A DNA stretch of 64,000 bases from NCBI GenBank assembly GCA_965153355.1, contig OZ231128.1, positions 34,472,001-34,536,000 of the forward strand, given 5' to 3'. How positions within the stretch are numbered: position 1 is the first letter of the stretch; each line of letters begins with the position of its first letter. Shown here one piece after another: positions 30,971 through 42,977 of the stretch. The notes beneath the pieces are model-generated. The model saw only the letters and a list, made by a program, of their open reading frames with translations. It did not search any database and was not told where the DNA came from. The position numbers and the translations under genes were made by a program. Source of the stretch: Flaccisagitta enflata (lineage: Eukaryota; Chaetognatha; Sagittoidea; Aphragmophora).

Positions 30971-33787
30971 TCATTCAAGGGAGTTGGAGAGCTCTTTTGC
31001 CTCCCTAAAATGGCGATCCACTGTTTTGGAAATGAACCATTGTGATTGATTGGTTGTGAAATGCCAGTTTTTCCCAAAGTGAGCATCAAGGAAGTCATCT
31101 ACCAGAGAGACTGACAGCAGAGGATGTGGTCCATTTGTTGAGACAAAGTTTAACATTTCAGTGGTTTTCTGCTGGAGTGGTCTGTCTTCAGTGGATATCT
31201 TATTCAGGCTGCTTACTTCAACTTCCACAATGGACTCATTAAATGATCGGTTCAAGAATGATAAGGCAAATGCAATGAGTTTTTTGCAATGCTTGAAGTG
31301 ATTTTCATTAGTAAGCAATTCATACCACAATTCAGTCTGAGTCACTTTTTGAGAATTTCCTGCGTGAAGGGCTGACATGGCTTTCTCTGCATTCAGAGAA
31401 AATGTAAGATACTCAGCTGCGATTCGCTTCTTTTCATCAGGAATGAGTGGTGTGGGTCCAAAGGGACAGTTCATGAGTTTTTTTAGGGCGGTCTCACGCT
31501 CGTGCAAAGTCAGCTCTTTACTGAAGTTGAATGTGTCTTCGCAATATAGAAGCCAATTTGGCCAGGGCTCATAACGAATTTTCAAGGATTGAAGTAACTT
31601 CCCAAGGTAATCTCCATAGTGCTTAAAGCGACCAAGAACCAGAGCAGAAAATTCTTCTTTCTGATAGCCATATGCCTTGCCACTCCTTGTCACACGTCCT
31701 CGATCCCCAGGTACAAGGAGAGGAATTCCTTTGAAGGTTTGAGAGTCACAAATGGTTTGAACAGAGGTTTTAAACAGCTCCCACAAGTTGTGAACTTTGG
31801 AGTTTGGGTGCATGATTTTGACAGTGTCAGGAATCTTTTGCTTTTCAAATGATTTTTGTGCCTGAAGAAGATGGCTGCACAAATGCTCATATGCATGGAG
31901 AGTCTCAAAGGGGAGATTGTCAAACCTCTGGAATGATTTAGAGCAGAAGGTCATCAGCTGGCTCACTTCATTCATAAAGAGTAAATCAGAGACAGTCTTT
32001 GCTTGAACAAGCAATTTTTCTAAGTTTTCAAGATTGTCACTTTCTTTTCTGCTGACCGCATTTGCCTCATCTCGTTTCATTTTCTCAAAGAGAATATGAA
32101 TCATTCTGATGTAGTGATAATATGTTCGATGAGCATATTCAATGAATCTTGTGGGAATAAAGAGGCAAAATTCTAGAAAAATCTCTCCCATTTCCTTGGC
32201 TATGCTACGTAGGTCAGAATGATTTTTGCCAATATGAAAGTTTTTCATAATGAACTGAAGTGCCGAATCAAGTTCTTGCAACCACGGTGTTGGTGGGATG
32301 ACCCAATTTCCGCTGAAATCTTTCTTTCCAGTTTTCACATCTTCACATGCTAGCTCAAGTCTGTGAGCTGCATCCCAAATGATTGCATCTTCCAAAAAAT
32401 CTGGGGGAAGATGGAGAATGTCAGCCATATGTTTTGGCACATTCAAATGTAAGTACTGGCCATCAAAAGTGCCACCAGAAAATCTTTGCCTTAGATCCTC
32501 TGGTGAAAGGTTTAATTGTTCAAAGCACACTTGCAGGAGAAGCTCTGTGATTTCACGGCCTTTGTGACAATGAACATCAGGGTTTGCCACAAAAAAACGT
32601 TCAAACAAATGTCCGTTTTTGAGAGATGGCGTTCTTATCATCGTGACTTGGCTGCAGTCATGTTTGATGGTGCCTTTGTCAGCAGTGATATTTAGAGGCC
32701 TTAGTTCATCAGTGCATGGTAATGGTTTGTTAAGATGCTGCTGTAACCTTTTCTTCAGTTCACTAAAACATGGGGTCAGGAGACTTTGAATGAACCATCT
32801 ACTGTGATTTATTTGACCAATGTCTATCTTCATGAGAGCCATCCATGGAAGAATTTTTTCAAAGAACAAAAACGGCAATTTGTTATGGAAAATGAAATAG
32901 GCCAAACTTCCCAGTTTTCTGCCTATTTCTTTATTTCTCTGATGTCTTTTGTTTTCTAAAGCCGCTTCTTCTTGTTGCTGGGTCTCCTGTTTTTTGTGGT
33001 TCTCTGTGCTAAGATGTGCTACAAGATGGCTTTGAAGATTTCTTAGCTTTCTGCTTTTCGTGGGAAGTTGATCTATTTCAACCTCAGAAATATGAAATGA
33101 ACTAGGCTTGCTTGAATCCTTGCAAGCAATGCAAATTATCATGTCATTTTCTCTTTCCAGTTTGAAGCAATCATCAAGAAGATTTTCAATGTCTTTCAGA
33201 GATCTGCAAGCCAAAATTCTGTTTTTAGTCTGGGTCTCTTTTTCATCAACCACTTGGCTTGTAGGTGATGTGTTCAATTGTGGGGATGGCGGAGAAGGTA
33301 TGGGATTTGCACTGATGGTAACTGGTGAGAATTGTGCAAGGACATTTTGTATTTGTGTGAAAAGATTAATGTCAGATTCTGATAAATGATTTGTAGGTGG
33401 ATCTGGTGCCAATGGGGCCCGAGGAACTGAGTGTTGTGGTGGAAGGTTGGCTGATGGTTGTTCCATTTCAACCACAGCTGAATCACGATGACCTTCAGAA
33501 AGGTCAGATTCCAAAACAGGTGGATCATTATCAGAGTTCATAGTCTGAGAAACAGTCACAGAGCTGCTACTTTCACTAGAATCCATCTCATCACAGGGCA
33601 AAGGGCGTTTAGCCCCTGTTTTCATAAAGTCAATGATTGAGCCCTGATCTTTAAGTCTGCAAGGTTTTCCTGGATGGTACTTTTCATAATGGCGCTGAAG
33701 ATTTTCCAGGCGCTCAACTGTTTTGTCACATTCACTACACGTGACTTGCCTCTTTGAAGGAGGCTTTTGTGGCCCCTTTGGTGGCAT
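30971..33787 (-). CDS. hAT transposase, 938 aa
   Basis: Starts MPPKGPQKPPSKRQ with a BED/C2H2-like finger (C17, C20, H33, H38). The catalytic core includes NITADKGTIKHDCSQ (candidate first Asp) and GGTFDGQYLHLNV (candidate second Asp). The family's insertion domain mark is IIWDAAHRLELACED, in the place of the usual CxxH region. Near the C-terminus, KLIAFALSFLNRSFNESIVE with SSLNKI fits the hAT dimerisation domain and would carry the catalytic Glu. Length suits large animal hAT transposases. No internal stop or frameshift. It catalyses cut-and-paste transposition of its own element in the nucleus; exact subfamily not assigned. Confidence 0.88.
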   Translation of the reverse strand: MPPKGPQKPPSKRQVTCSECDKTVERLENLQRHYEKYHPGKPCRLKDQGSIIDFMKTGAKRPLPCDEMDSSESSSSVTVSQTMNSDNDPPVLESDLSEGHRDSAVVEMEQPSANLPPQHSVPRAPLAPDPPTNHLSESDINLFTQIQNVLAQFSPVTISANPIPSPPSPQLNTSPTSQVVDEKETQTKNRILACRSLKDIENLLDDCFKLERENDMIICIACKDSSKPSSFHISEVEIDQLPTKSRKLRNLQSHLVAHLSTENHKKQETQQQEEAALENKRHQRNKEIGRKLGSLAYFIFHNKLPFLFFEKILPWMALMKIDIGQINHSRWFIQSLLTPCFSELKKRLQQHLNKPLPCTDELRPLNITADKGTIKHDCSQVTMIRTPSLKNGHLFERFFVANPDVHCHKGREITELLLQVCFEQLNLSPEDLRQRFSGGTFDGQYLHLNVPKHMADILHLPPDFLEDAIIWDAAHRLELACEDVKTGKKDFSGNWVIPPTPWLQELDSALQFIMKNFHIGKNHSDLRSIAKEMGEIFLEFCLFIPTRFIEYAHRTYYHYIRMIHILFEKMKRDEANAVSRKESDNLENLEKLLVQAKTVSDLLFMNEVSQLMTFCSKSFQRFDNLPFETLHAYEHLCSHLLQAQKSFEKQKIPDTVKIMHPNSKVHNLWELFKTSVQTICDSQTFKGIPLLVPGDRGRVTRSGKAYGYQKEEFSALVLGRFKHYGDYLGKLLQSLKIRYEPWPNWLLYCEDTFNFSKELTLHERETALKKLMNCPFGPTPLIPDEKKRIAAEYLTFSLNAEKAMSALHAGNSQKVTQTELWYELLTNENHFKHCKKLIAFALSFLNRSFNESIVEVEVSSLNKISTEDRPLQQKTTEMLNFVSTNGPHPLLSVSLVDDFLDAHFGKNWHFTTNQSQWFISKTVDRHFREAKELSNSLE

Positions 33788-33987
33788 GGTGATTCACAAA
33801 GTATGTGCAAGTAAACAAGAAGTTATGCAACACTTACAAGGAGTCTTGAATGTGCATTCGAACAAGTGAATTCTATCATTAAACTGAGTCTGTTAAGAAA
33901 AAAAAGAAATGTAACAACATTTAAAGATATTAAACCATCACGGAAAATATGTGGACAGAAACACAGAAAGAGAGGGAAAAAAAAAGA

Positions 33988-34112
<125 letters not shown>

Positions 34113-34787
34113 ACAAACTAAGGAAAAAGGACTGAGAGATTGTAAAAAAAGGAGAGATGTATGGACAGCCAAATGAAGGGATGGACAGAGATAGACATAC
34201 AGAAAAAAAAGAGGCAGATGAACAGAGAAACGAGTTTCTTTCTTGGTTTTTGTTATAGATTATTCATTTTTGGAATTCTTCTCAAATTCATCTCTATTCT
34301 TTTTTCTTTTCAAATTAAAAGATATGCTTGAATTAAGTTGATGAACAGTGATTGATAGGAAGCAATTCTGAGAATTTGATAAGAGGCAATTCTGAGAATT
34401 TTCAATTCTGATGGATTTCAAGATTCTTTTTTTTCAATAATCTACCTCTTCATGCTTCTGCCACCTAGGGTTATCAAGGAAAACAAAAGACAATGGTAAA
34501 AGCTTTATAAACCATGTATATCTTCCTCCATCTCAATCTCTTCCTACTGTTTCTCCTTCTTTTCTCACACTTTTTCCTTCTTTCCTTTTTTTTTCTCTTT
34601 TTTCCCTTTCCTCTTTCCCTTTTCTTTTTTTCTTCTTCTTTTCTTTTTTTTTTTCTTCTTTTTTCTTCTTCTTCCTTTTTTTTCTCTCTTTTTTCTTTCC
34701 CCCTTCTTTTCTCCCCTTCCCTTCCTACTGGGATCCCTTGCTTCCTACGAGCGCCGCTCGCGTGCTCGGCTACTTTCTGCAGCCCTG

Positions 34788-35369
34788 ATGATGATGATTA
34801 TAAGTCAATGCCATGTGCGCGACTCGGCGATCGACATCACCACCGCCCCCAATGCCACCAACTTCAAAGCAGCCGCCGCCGCCACTACCACTGCCTTCTT
34901 GGCCGCCATCACCACCACCGCCTCCACTTCCAAGATGGCCGCCGCCACTTCTCAGACTGATGTCGACACCGCCTCCACTTTCATCCCCCTTTTGGCTGCT
35001 CGTCGTCGTAGTGGCGTCAGACTCTTGCTGGGCGCCGGAAGCAGCATCGATGAGGAAAAGCGTTGGCAAATGCATCAAACGAAATGGCGGCTGTCCATTA
35101 ATGAAACGGCGGGTTTCTTCTAAAAGGAGACGATATGGCTCGATGACGACGTAGAAATATTCCCATAATTGGTAGGAAATGTCTTGTAGTTGCAGCGTGA
35201 CAACGGCGTAGCTGATGGCGTTGTTGGCAGCACAGAATAGTTCATAAATTCGCTGGGTAGTCTCCGTGGAGCGCGTCGCAACGGAGAGGAGAGAATCGTA
35301 GAGGTTCTGATAGATGACTGGAAGCTGGAGTCGATCTATCACTTCGAGGACGTGTCTCTTAACGTCCAT
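34788..35369 (-). CDS. gag-like ORF of the LTR element, 5' part (split by hAT)
   Basis: Starts ATGGACGTTAAGAGACACG, 130 bp inside the 5' LTR boundary. Residues 1-110 look folded and helical (RLQLPVIYQNLYDSLL, YQLWEYFYVVIEPYRLLLEE); 131-178 are extremely Gly-rich; it reaches YNHHH where the hAT begins. As it stands translation runs a few codons into hAT sequence and stops. A tandem copy of the start region at 35406-35432 makes an eight-codon upstream ORF beginning with the same MDVK. Confidence 0.7.
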
Positions 35370-35498
35370 TGTTACGTCGGCGGGAATCGGTTCCGACGTT
35401 AATCTTCAGAGGACGTAGCTCTTGACGTCCATTGTAACATCGCCACCAATGACGTCAGCGGGGCGCGGCGCCGACGAGCATGACGATGAGTTGAAGCT
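35370..35498 (-). other. 5' leader of LTR element with duplicated start segment
   Basis: Holds a second copy, 63 bp upstream, of the sequence surrounding the ORF start (TTACAATGGACGTCAAGAG against GTAACAATGGACGTTAAGAG). This creates a short upstream ORF, MDVKSYVL then TGA. Priming-site region next to the LTR begins AGCTTCAACTCATCG, which I cannot match to a tRNA 3' end. Confidence 0.6.
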
Positions 35499-36018
35499 TG
35501 TGCCCGCTCGCTCCCTTTCTTACTAACCGGAGTAGTAGTGACGACGTTATTAACGGTCTGAAATAATTTATTAGCAATCATTAGTAATCATTAACAACTT
35601 AGGCAATGGGCGGTAATAATTAATAGCAATCATTAGTACACCAATTTACATCTTTACAAAGCTTAGTACCTGAAACTTCAACTCATTTCGGCATTCAGGG
35701 AACCAGAGAGTAAGTAATGCTAATCAATTCATCATTAATCTGCAAAGGATGGAAAAGAGTAACATTAGTAGGCTTATTTACTCCTTAATCGCCAATAAAC
35801 AATGAGAGCGAAGGAATAAAGACGAGCGAATGGACTAAACAGCAGGTAAACGCTCTTATAAGGAAATTCTCTTGGCATGTATCATCAATCCCAGCCCAGT
35901 TTCCGTTCGATTCGAAGCAGTGAACTACTAATAGAGGGCGTTGCTAAAAGGGTAAGTTTTAAGGGCAAAGTAAGGTCTTAAAACAAATGAACAATGCTTG
36001 CTCACGCGAGCCCGCACA
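35499..36018 (-). repeat. 5' LTR
   Basis: 520 bp, differing from the other LTR at five positions (all transitions). Flanked on its outer side by AGCAT at 36019-36023, matching the copy at 26499-26503. Confidence 0.93.
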
Positions 36019-36775
36019 AGCATCATTGATGAACAAGATGGCTGCCAAGCCAGATTGATGGTTTCTTTGTGATATGACACATGATTGTTTGATTGCAAAA
36101 AAAATCGTACAAGAAAGAAAATAACTTCTAATCTTTTTTTCTCAAATCTTTGGTCTTATGCAAGGATCACGTATGGTCGGCGGTACACATTGCCCCGCTC
36201 AGTTTCCGTTTCAAGGAAGTGACGTGAGGGCCGGGCAGCATCCCCAAAGGTCTGATGTCTTGTAAAACACAGGGGTGAATTTCCGTCTATCTGAGGTGTA
36301 GGTTTGGGAAGGGAAGCCTGAGAAGGCCTAATCATGCCCCAGTTGTTTCAATTGGGGCTTCAGCCTTGAGAGTAGGGATGTGGAAGCGGTCGATTTTGGT
36401 GCCGCTTCCACCGCTTCCGCTTCCGCTTCCGCTTCCATTTTGTGGTACAAATACTAGTAGCTATCCCATCCTCTAAAACGGAAGCGGTCAATCGCTTCCA
36501 CATCCCTACTTGAGAGGGCTGATATCAAGGCTGTACGATATGATTTCGAGCCTGGGAGTGCTGATTTCAAGTCTGTAAGGGCTGATTCTATGTCTGTGAG
36601 AGCTGGTTACAGGACTGAGTAGGCTGGTTTCAGGCTGAATTTTGGGTTTCATAGGCCGAATTTTAGCCTTCAGCATGCTTGTCAGTGGCTTGAGAGCCTG
36701 GGGAGACATATGGATGTATAGAAATTCACCACTGCGTTCTACAGGACGTTGGCCTTATTGGGCTGCTGCCCAAAA
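36019..36775. mobile_element. GGGCAGCGGCC-family foldback element
   Basis: The left part CAAGGATCACGTATGGTCGG and GAGGGCCGGGCAGCATCCCC matches 51728-51825, so this family has about 90 bp of conserved sequence before the GGGCAGC block. Interior: GGGCTGATTTCAGGC-type 20-bp repeats. The right end is TTCTACAGGACGTTGGCC and GGGCTGCTGCCCAAAAAAAG. A 136-bp hAT MITE is inserted at 36373. The first 130 bp (36024-36150) show nothing. Confidence 0.65.
36373..36508. mobile_element. 136-bp hAT (Ac-like) MITE
   Basis: Termini TAGGGATGTGGAAGCG and its inverse CGCTTCCACATCCCTA, flanked by exact 8-bp CTTGAGAG at 36365-36372 and 36509-36516. TAGGGATG matches Ac-type hAT termini as I know them. Interior is GCTTCC repeats plus a short unique stretch. 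Confidence 0.88.
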
Positions 36776-37340
36776 AAAGTTTTAGGGTGGGTTACGTTTC
36801 TAGTCGCAGACAATCGCGTTTTTAACAGGCCACTCAGTCGCTCGCTACTTTCGTTCACTCGCACCACTCACTCCGCTCACTCGCTTTGCAGCGCTCCACT
36901 TTGCTCCCCTCGCTTAGCTTGCTTGCTATATTCATGGGCTTTCTCACTCACTTCACTCACTCCCCCGTGGGACAATAAAAGTGGGCTGATTTCAGGCTGA
37001 ATTTTGGGTTTCATAGGCCGAATTTTAGCCTTCAGCATGCTTGTCAGTGGCTTGAGAGCCTGGGGAGACATATGGATGTATAGAAATTCACCACTGCGTT
37101 CTACAGGACGTTGGCCTTATTGGGCTGCTGCCCAAAAAAGTTTTAGGGTGGGTTACGTTTCTAGTCGCAGACAATCGCGTTTTTAACAGGTCACTCAGTC
37201 ACTCGCTACTTTCGTTCACTCGCACCACTCACTCCGCTCACTCGCTTTGCAGCGCTCCACTTTGCTCCCCTCGCTTAGCTTGCTTGCTATATTCATGGGC
37301 TTTCTCACTCACTTCACTCACTCCCCCGTGGGACAATAAA
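36627..37340 (+). repeat. tandem duplication of about 357 bp
   Basis: The segment from GGTTTCAGGCTGAATTTTGG to CCGTGGGACAATAAAA occurs twice in direct tandem (copy starts about 36627 and 36984) with very few differences. It includes the right end of the foldback element and a CTCGCTACTTTCGTTCACTC-rich block. A diverged third copy of that block is on the minus strand at about 56510-56660. Confidence 0.88.
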
Positions 37341-37546
37341 AATTCATGAATATGTGCTGTAAAACGCGTTTAATGGGAAGAAACGCGTTTTTGGTCGTCA
37401 ATAGAGACACAGCCTTATTGCAGCCTCAGGTGCGAGTCTGCGCGAGCTAAGAAGTGGCGGTATAGCAAGAAAGGATATTCATCAAACTGAAAGAAAAAAA
37501 ATCATGAATCATGAGTAGATAGCTTAGGAAGTATGTATGAATGAGT

Positions 37547-38990
<1,444 letters not shown>

Positions 38991-38994
<4 letters not shown>

Positions 38995-39064
38995 TTTATT
39001 GATTTATTGATTTATTGATTCATTGATTTATTTGTTTATTTATTTATTTATTTATTTATCTATT
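38991..39064 (+). repeat. (TTTA)n/(TTGA)n microsatellite, left part
   Basis: TTTATTGA then TTTA units leading to the foldback element at 39065; continues on its other side at 39665. Confidence 0.85.
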
Positions 39065-39664
39065 TAACTATGGCAAAAAAAAAAAGCGAACAACTTGTTT
39101 GTCAATGTTTCACATCCAAGCAATGAGAAAAACATAGCAAAATTCATGACTATTTTAAAGATCTGCGAAAGATCTTTCAAGTGAGACCTTGCTGGATGTT
39201 CTAGCTCTATCCGTTTAGAAATGGCATTAGAATGAAGACAGGTGGTCAAGAATTTGGAAATTCACTACACCATTTTCATGGGTTATCTTTATTCTAACAT
39301 AAAAATTAAAGGCATTGAGTTATTAATTCGTTCTTGGCGCCATTTTAAAGAAAATTTGAAGCTCTTTAATTTGCTCATGGATAACTAGTAGCTACGATAA
39401 TCCTGAGCTGCATAATTGACAAAAAAAGAAAGACTAAAATTCGTCATTGAAAAAGAATTGAAATAAGGACTTTTTTCAATCAGCGATTTTTTTCTTCAAA
39501 CCATTGCCATTTCTAAACGAATAAAGCTACGATGACCAGCAACGTCGCATTTGGAAGATTTTTTGCAGAGCTTTAAAACGGTCATGGATTTTTTATAGTT
39601 CAGGCCCATAGTTAAGCAGAAATTAGCAAAACAAAGTGTTCGCTTTTTTTCTTTGCCATAGTTA
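39065..39664. mobile_element. 600-bp foldback MITE inside a TTTA microsatellite
   Basis: Ends TAACTATGGCAAA and TTTGCCATAGTTA, each followed inward by an A-rich run and GCGAACA / TGTTCGC. Further inner blocks (CGTTTAGAAATGG and CCATTTCTAAACG) are also inverse. Inner blocks resemble the elements at 46160 and 60399. The target was TTTA-rich, so the duplication cannot be measured. Confidence 0.75.
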
Positions 39665-39745
39665 TTCATTCATTTGTTTATTTATTCATTCATTTATGTA
39701 TTTATTCATTTATTCATTTATCTATCTGTTTATTTGTTTATTCAT

Positions 39746-39780
<35 letters not shown>

Positions 39781-39833
39781 TTCATTTATTGATTTATTCA
39801 TTTATTTATTTATTTATTTATTTATTTATTCAT

Positions 39834-39869
<36 letters not shown>

Positions 39870-39990
39870 TTATTTATTTATTTATTTATCTATTCATTTA
39901 TTTACTTATTTTTTTATTTATTTATTTGTTTGTTTATTTATTTGTTTGTTTGTTTATTTATTTATTTATTTATTCATTCATTTATTGTCC
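39665..39990 (+). repeat. (TTTA)n/(TTCA)n microsatellite, right part
   Basis: About 320 bp of TTTA units with TTCA and TTTG variants. Open frames of Phe/Ile/Tyr/Leu repeats are artefacts. Confidence 0.95.
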
Positions 39991-40081
39991 ATAGTATGAT
40001 GATCACATAATTGTACGCGATGACAAAGTCTGTACATGAAACAACTTCACTATTGTACACAACGACACATGGATGTTTACC

Positions 40082-40940
40082 TTTTTTGGGCAGCGGCCCC
40101 GAAGGGGCCGATGACCTATGCTTTCACACAGGAGAAAATTCTCCTCCTTCTTCTTCTCCTCCTCCTTCTTCTCCGTCCACCCCCTCGACCAGCCTTAAAG
40201 CCCAAAATCTAGCCTCGAGGCTCAATTGTCAGCCTCAAGGCTCATATTCCAGCTTTGAACCTCAAATTTCAGTTGCAAGGCTCATATTTCAGCCATGAGG
40301 CTCAAATTCCAGCCTTAAGGCTCAAAATTGAGCCTTGAAGCCCAGAATCCAGCCTTTCCAGCCTCTCCAGCTTCTCCGCTTCTTCTCCTCCTTCTCTGTC
40401 AACCCCCTTGACCCTCAAATCTAGCGTTTAAGCCAAAAATCCAGCCTAGAGGCTCAAATTCCAGCTTTGAGGCTCAAATTCCAACCATGAGGCTCATATT
40501 CCAGCTTCAGGCCTCATATTCCAGCCTCAAAGCCTACAATCTAGCCTAAAGGCTCAAAATCGAGCCTCAAAGCCCAGAATCCAGCCTCGAGGCTCAAATT
40601 CCAGCCCCGAGGCTCAAATCCCAGCCTCGAGGCTCCAATCCTAGCCTTGAGGCTCAAATCCTAGCCTCGAGGCTCAAATCCTAGCCTTGAGGCTCATATT
40701 CTAGCCTCGAGGCTCAAATCCTAGCCTCAAGGCTCAAATCCTAGCCTCAAGGCTCAAATCCTAGCCTCAAGGCTCAAATCCTAGCCTCAAGGCTCAAATC
40801 CTAGCCTTGAGGCTCAAATCTAAGCCTCAAGGCTCAAATCCCAGCCTTAAGGCCCAAATCCCAGCCTTGAGGCCCCAATTCCAGCCTTGAAGCTCAAATA
40901 AAAACAGCATAGGTCATCGGGCCTTCGGGACCTTTGCCTC
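40082..40940. mobile_element. foldback-family element with 20-bp repeat core
   Basis: Left end TTTTTTGGGCAGCGGCCCCG then GACCTATGCTTTCACACAGG; right end CATAGGTCATCGGGCCTTCG. Between them are more than 30 tandem copies of a 20-bp unit (AGCCTCGAGGCTCAAATCCT and variants), itself containing the palindrome AGCCTCGAGGCT. No coding capacity. Confidence 0.82.
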
Positions 40941-41695
40941 TAACCACCTCACGCACATACCTTTCACAAAGGGGCAGCACGGGTACCGCTGACCATCTAA
41001 CGCTTTGCGACTATTTTCCATTTCCACTAGTATCTTTTTTAGATGCGTCTGTCAGGAACTGCATCTCTATAGAGGGTCTGTCCGTCGATCCGTCGGTCCG
41101 TCCATCCGTCCGTCGGTCCATCCGTCCGTCCATCCGTCACACGTTAGTCCTTTTGTTTGTTTTTACGCCTGTGCAAATACTGCGTTTCTCGGCTGTTTTT
41201 GGCCACGGTGAGATCCTACACTGAAACAAATGATCAACCAACAGGTTTTGAGAGTGTTTTCACTTGTCTGTTCGTCCATCTGTCTCTCCATGCATATGTC
41301 ACATGATCAATACACGCTGAGACACAGCCCGGACGCACCGTTGCCAGGTCGGGCTTGTTCAAATACGGTACTGATTATAAATAAGCGATTATAAATAGCC
41401 AGAATAAATTAAGTGATCTACACGTCAACTAGAGGCGGTTTTACATGGTTGTTACCACTTGCAAGATCCCAAAGGTGACGAATTACACATTGTAACTTAT
41501 TTACATCACTGCGTTCTTCAGAATAAATCTTTTTAAAATAAAAAAAAAAAACAACTCCGGAATCACAAAGATTGACGTACGCAAATTTTTACACTCGTTC
41601 ATCCGATGTAAATCATCGTTTATAACCCCACATGTGTTACAAATTTTTGTCTCATATTTGAAGTGATAGTTGTTGGCGTTGTTGTTGCGTTGTTG

Positions 41696-41696
<1 letters not shown>
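40941..41696 (+). repeat. palindrome-capped GTCC-repeat element and flanks
   Basis: At 41041 AGATGC...GCATCT caps CTCTATAGAGGGTCTGTCC and about 14 CGTCCGTC/CATCCGTC units. The element ends near 41230. The remainder to 41696 shows no gene. Confidence 0.65.

Positions 41697-41735
<39 letters not shown>
41697..41735 (+). repeat. (GA)n microsatellite
   Basis: About 18 GA units, followed at 41765 and 41785 by two copies of a 20-bp ACATGTACTTGAGTGTCCAC unit. Confidence 0.95.
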
Positions 41736-41738
<3 letters not shown>

Positions 41739-41879
41739 AGAGAGGCCAACAGAACAACGTACGGACATGTACTTGAGTGTCCACAACATGTACTTGAGTG
41801 TCCACAACAAAAAAATGACCAAAGAAAAAAAATGTCAAAGGTTTTGAATGAATGCTCTTAGTTCATGAACGATGCACAA

Positions 41880-42066
41880 AGTAGAAAATACAATTTATAT
41901 ACTTTTTTCATCACTTACAAAGGTCTTTTTCCCTACACTTGGTCATAGTTTGGAGCTCCCATACATCTATGATTTCATCCATGAGCTTGCAAGGGACTTA
42001 GATAGCCGTCCGTGGTTTTTCGGTAATGGGATTTTAAGGAATTATTTCAACTCAGTTGTCTTTTTA
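41880..42066 (+). other. possible exon-like ORF segment, unassigned
   Basis: An open frame reads FFPTLGHSLELPYIYDFIHE and ARDLDSRPWFFGNGILRN, a composition more protein-like than its surroundings. No splice partners, family match or start context could be identified. It runs into the GTCC element. Confidence 0.2.
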
Positions 42067-42079
42067 GCTTTGCTTCCCC

Positions 42080-42860
42080 TGTTTTTAGTTGCGGACACGC
42101 AAATCTCTAAGAAGCTTTGTCCGTCCAACCCTCCGTCTGTCTGTCTGTCCGTTGGTCCGTTGGTCCGTCGGTCCGTAATGATCGAGTTGGAAAATGTGAA
42201 AACGCGCATTTCCGCCCCTGCCCACCCGTCCGCAACTGGTGGCCTTGTATCCGGCCTTGTTATCCCGCAACTGATTCTGATCGTTCATCCACCCGTTATT
42301 CCCTACGTCCAGGGTGCGACAAAATTTTTGGCTGCCTACAAGCAGAATTTTTCAATAGCTGCCTGCCTACAATAAAAGTATGTGATTTAAAGGTATTTTT
42401 TCAAAAAAAGATTTTTTCAAAACAGATTCTTTTTAAATGATCTTTTGAAAAAATTTCTTTTTTAAGATTAGTAAAGAAATATGAACTTATTTGTAATATC
42501 ATTTGCATAACAGCTAATGAAAGAACTCTATAAAGACAATCTTTAATATTCTATCAAAAAGTCCATTTTTTCCATGAAAAAAATCTTCGTATATTTTTCC
42601 TCTTGCTTAGGAAATAATCTAGCTGCCTACGAGCGATGCTCGCATGCTTGAGCACTTTGTCAAACGCTGCCTATGTCTGTCGGTTGGTCCATCACACTCG
42701 AGTTGGAAAGTGTGAGATAGCCCATTTGAAATGTCGTGTGAGTGTAGGGGATATGGAGGGGGGAGTAGGAGGGGGGCTATGCACCCCTGCTCACCTGTCC
42801 GCGACCAAATTGTCACCCCGCTTCACTTGTTCTTCGTCATCTACTATTTTTTGTTTGTAC
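42080..42860 (+). repeat. palindrome-capped GTCC-repeat element, interrupted by a hAT MITE
   Basis: Cap GTTGCGGACACGCAAA (one mismatch), AGAAGCTTTGTCCGTCC, GTCTGTCC repeats, GAGTTGGAAAATGTG and CCCCTGCCCACCCGTCC. After the 42310-42669 insertion a second similar segment reads GAGTTGGAAAGTGTGAGATA and CACCCCTGCTCACCTGTCC. Either the MITE split one element or two copies abut. Confidence 0.65.
42310..42669. mobile_element. 360-bp non-autonomous hAT related to 30635-34787
   Basis: Left end CAGGGTGCGACAAAATTTTT then GGCTGCCTACAAGCA; right end, reverse-complemented, CAGCGTTTGACAAAGTGC with CTCGTAGGCAG. Both match the terminal architecture of the autonomous hAT (CAGGGCTGTAGAAAATTTTT, CTACGAGC). Target duplication CCTACGTC / CCTATGTC, 7 of 8. 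It has no ORF and could be mobilised in trans by a related transposase. Confidence 0.85.
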
Positions 42861-42977
42861 ATATTCCTAACGGTGCATGCAACTGATCTTGTTCGTGTAC
42901 ATACAGTTATTCATTTACATATTCCTAACGGTGCACGCAACTGATCTTGTTCGTGTATACACAGTTATTCATTTACA
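42861..42977 (+). repeat. 58-bp tandem repeat, target of a MITE
   Basis: Two full units starting ATTCCTAACGGTGCA at 42863 and 42921, period exactly 58. A third starts at 44041-44042, directly after the MITE. Confidence 0.9.
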
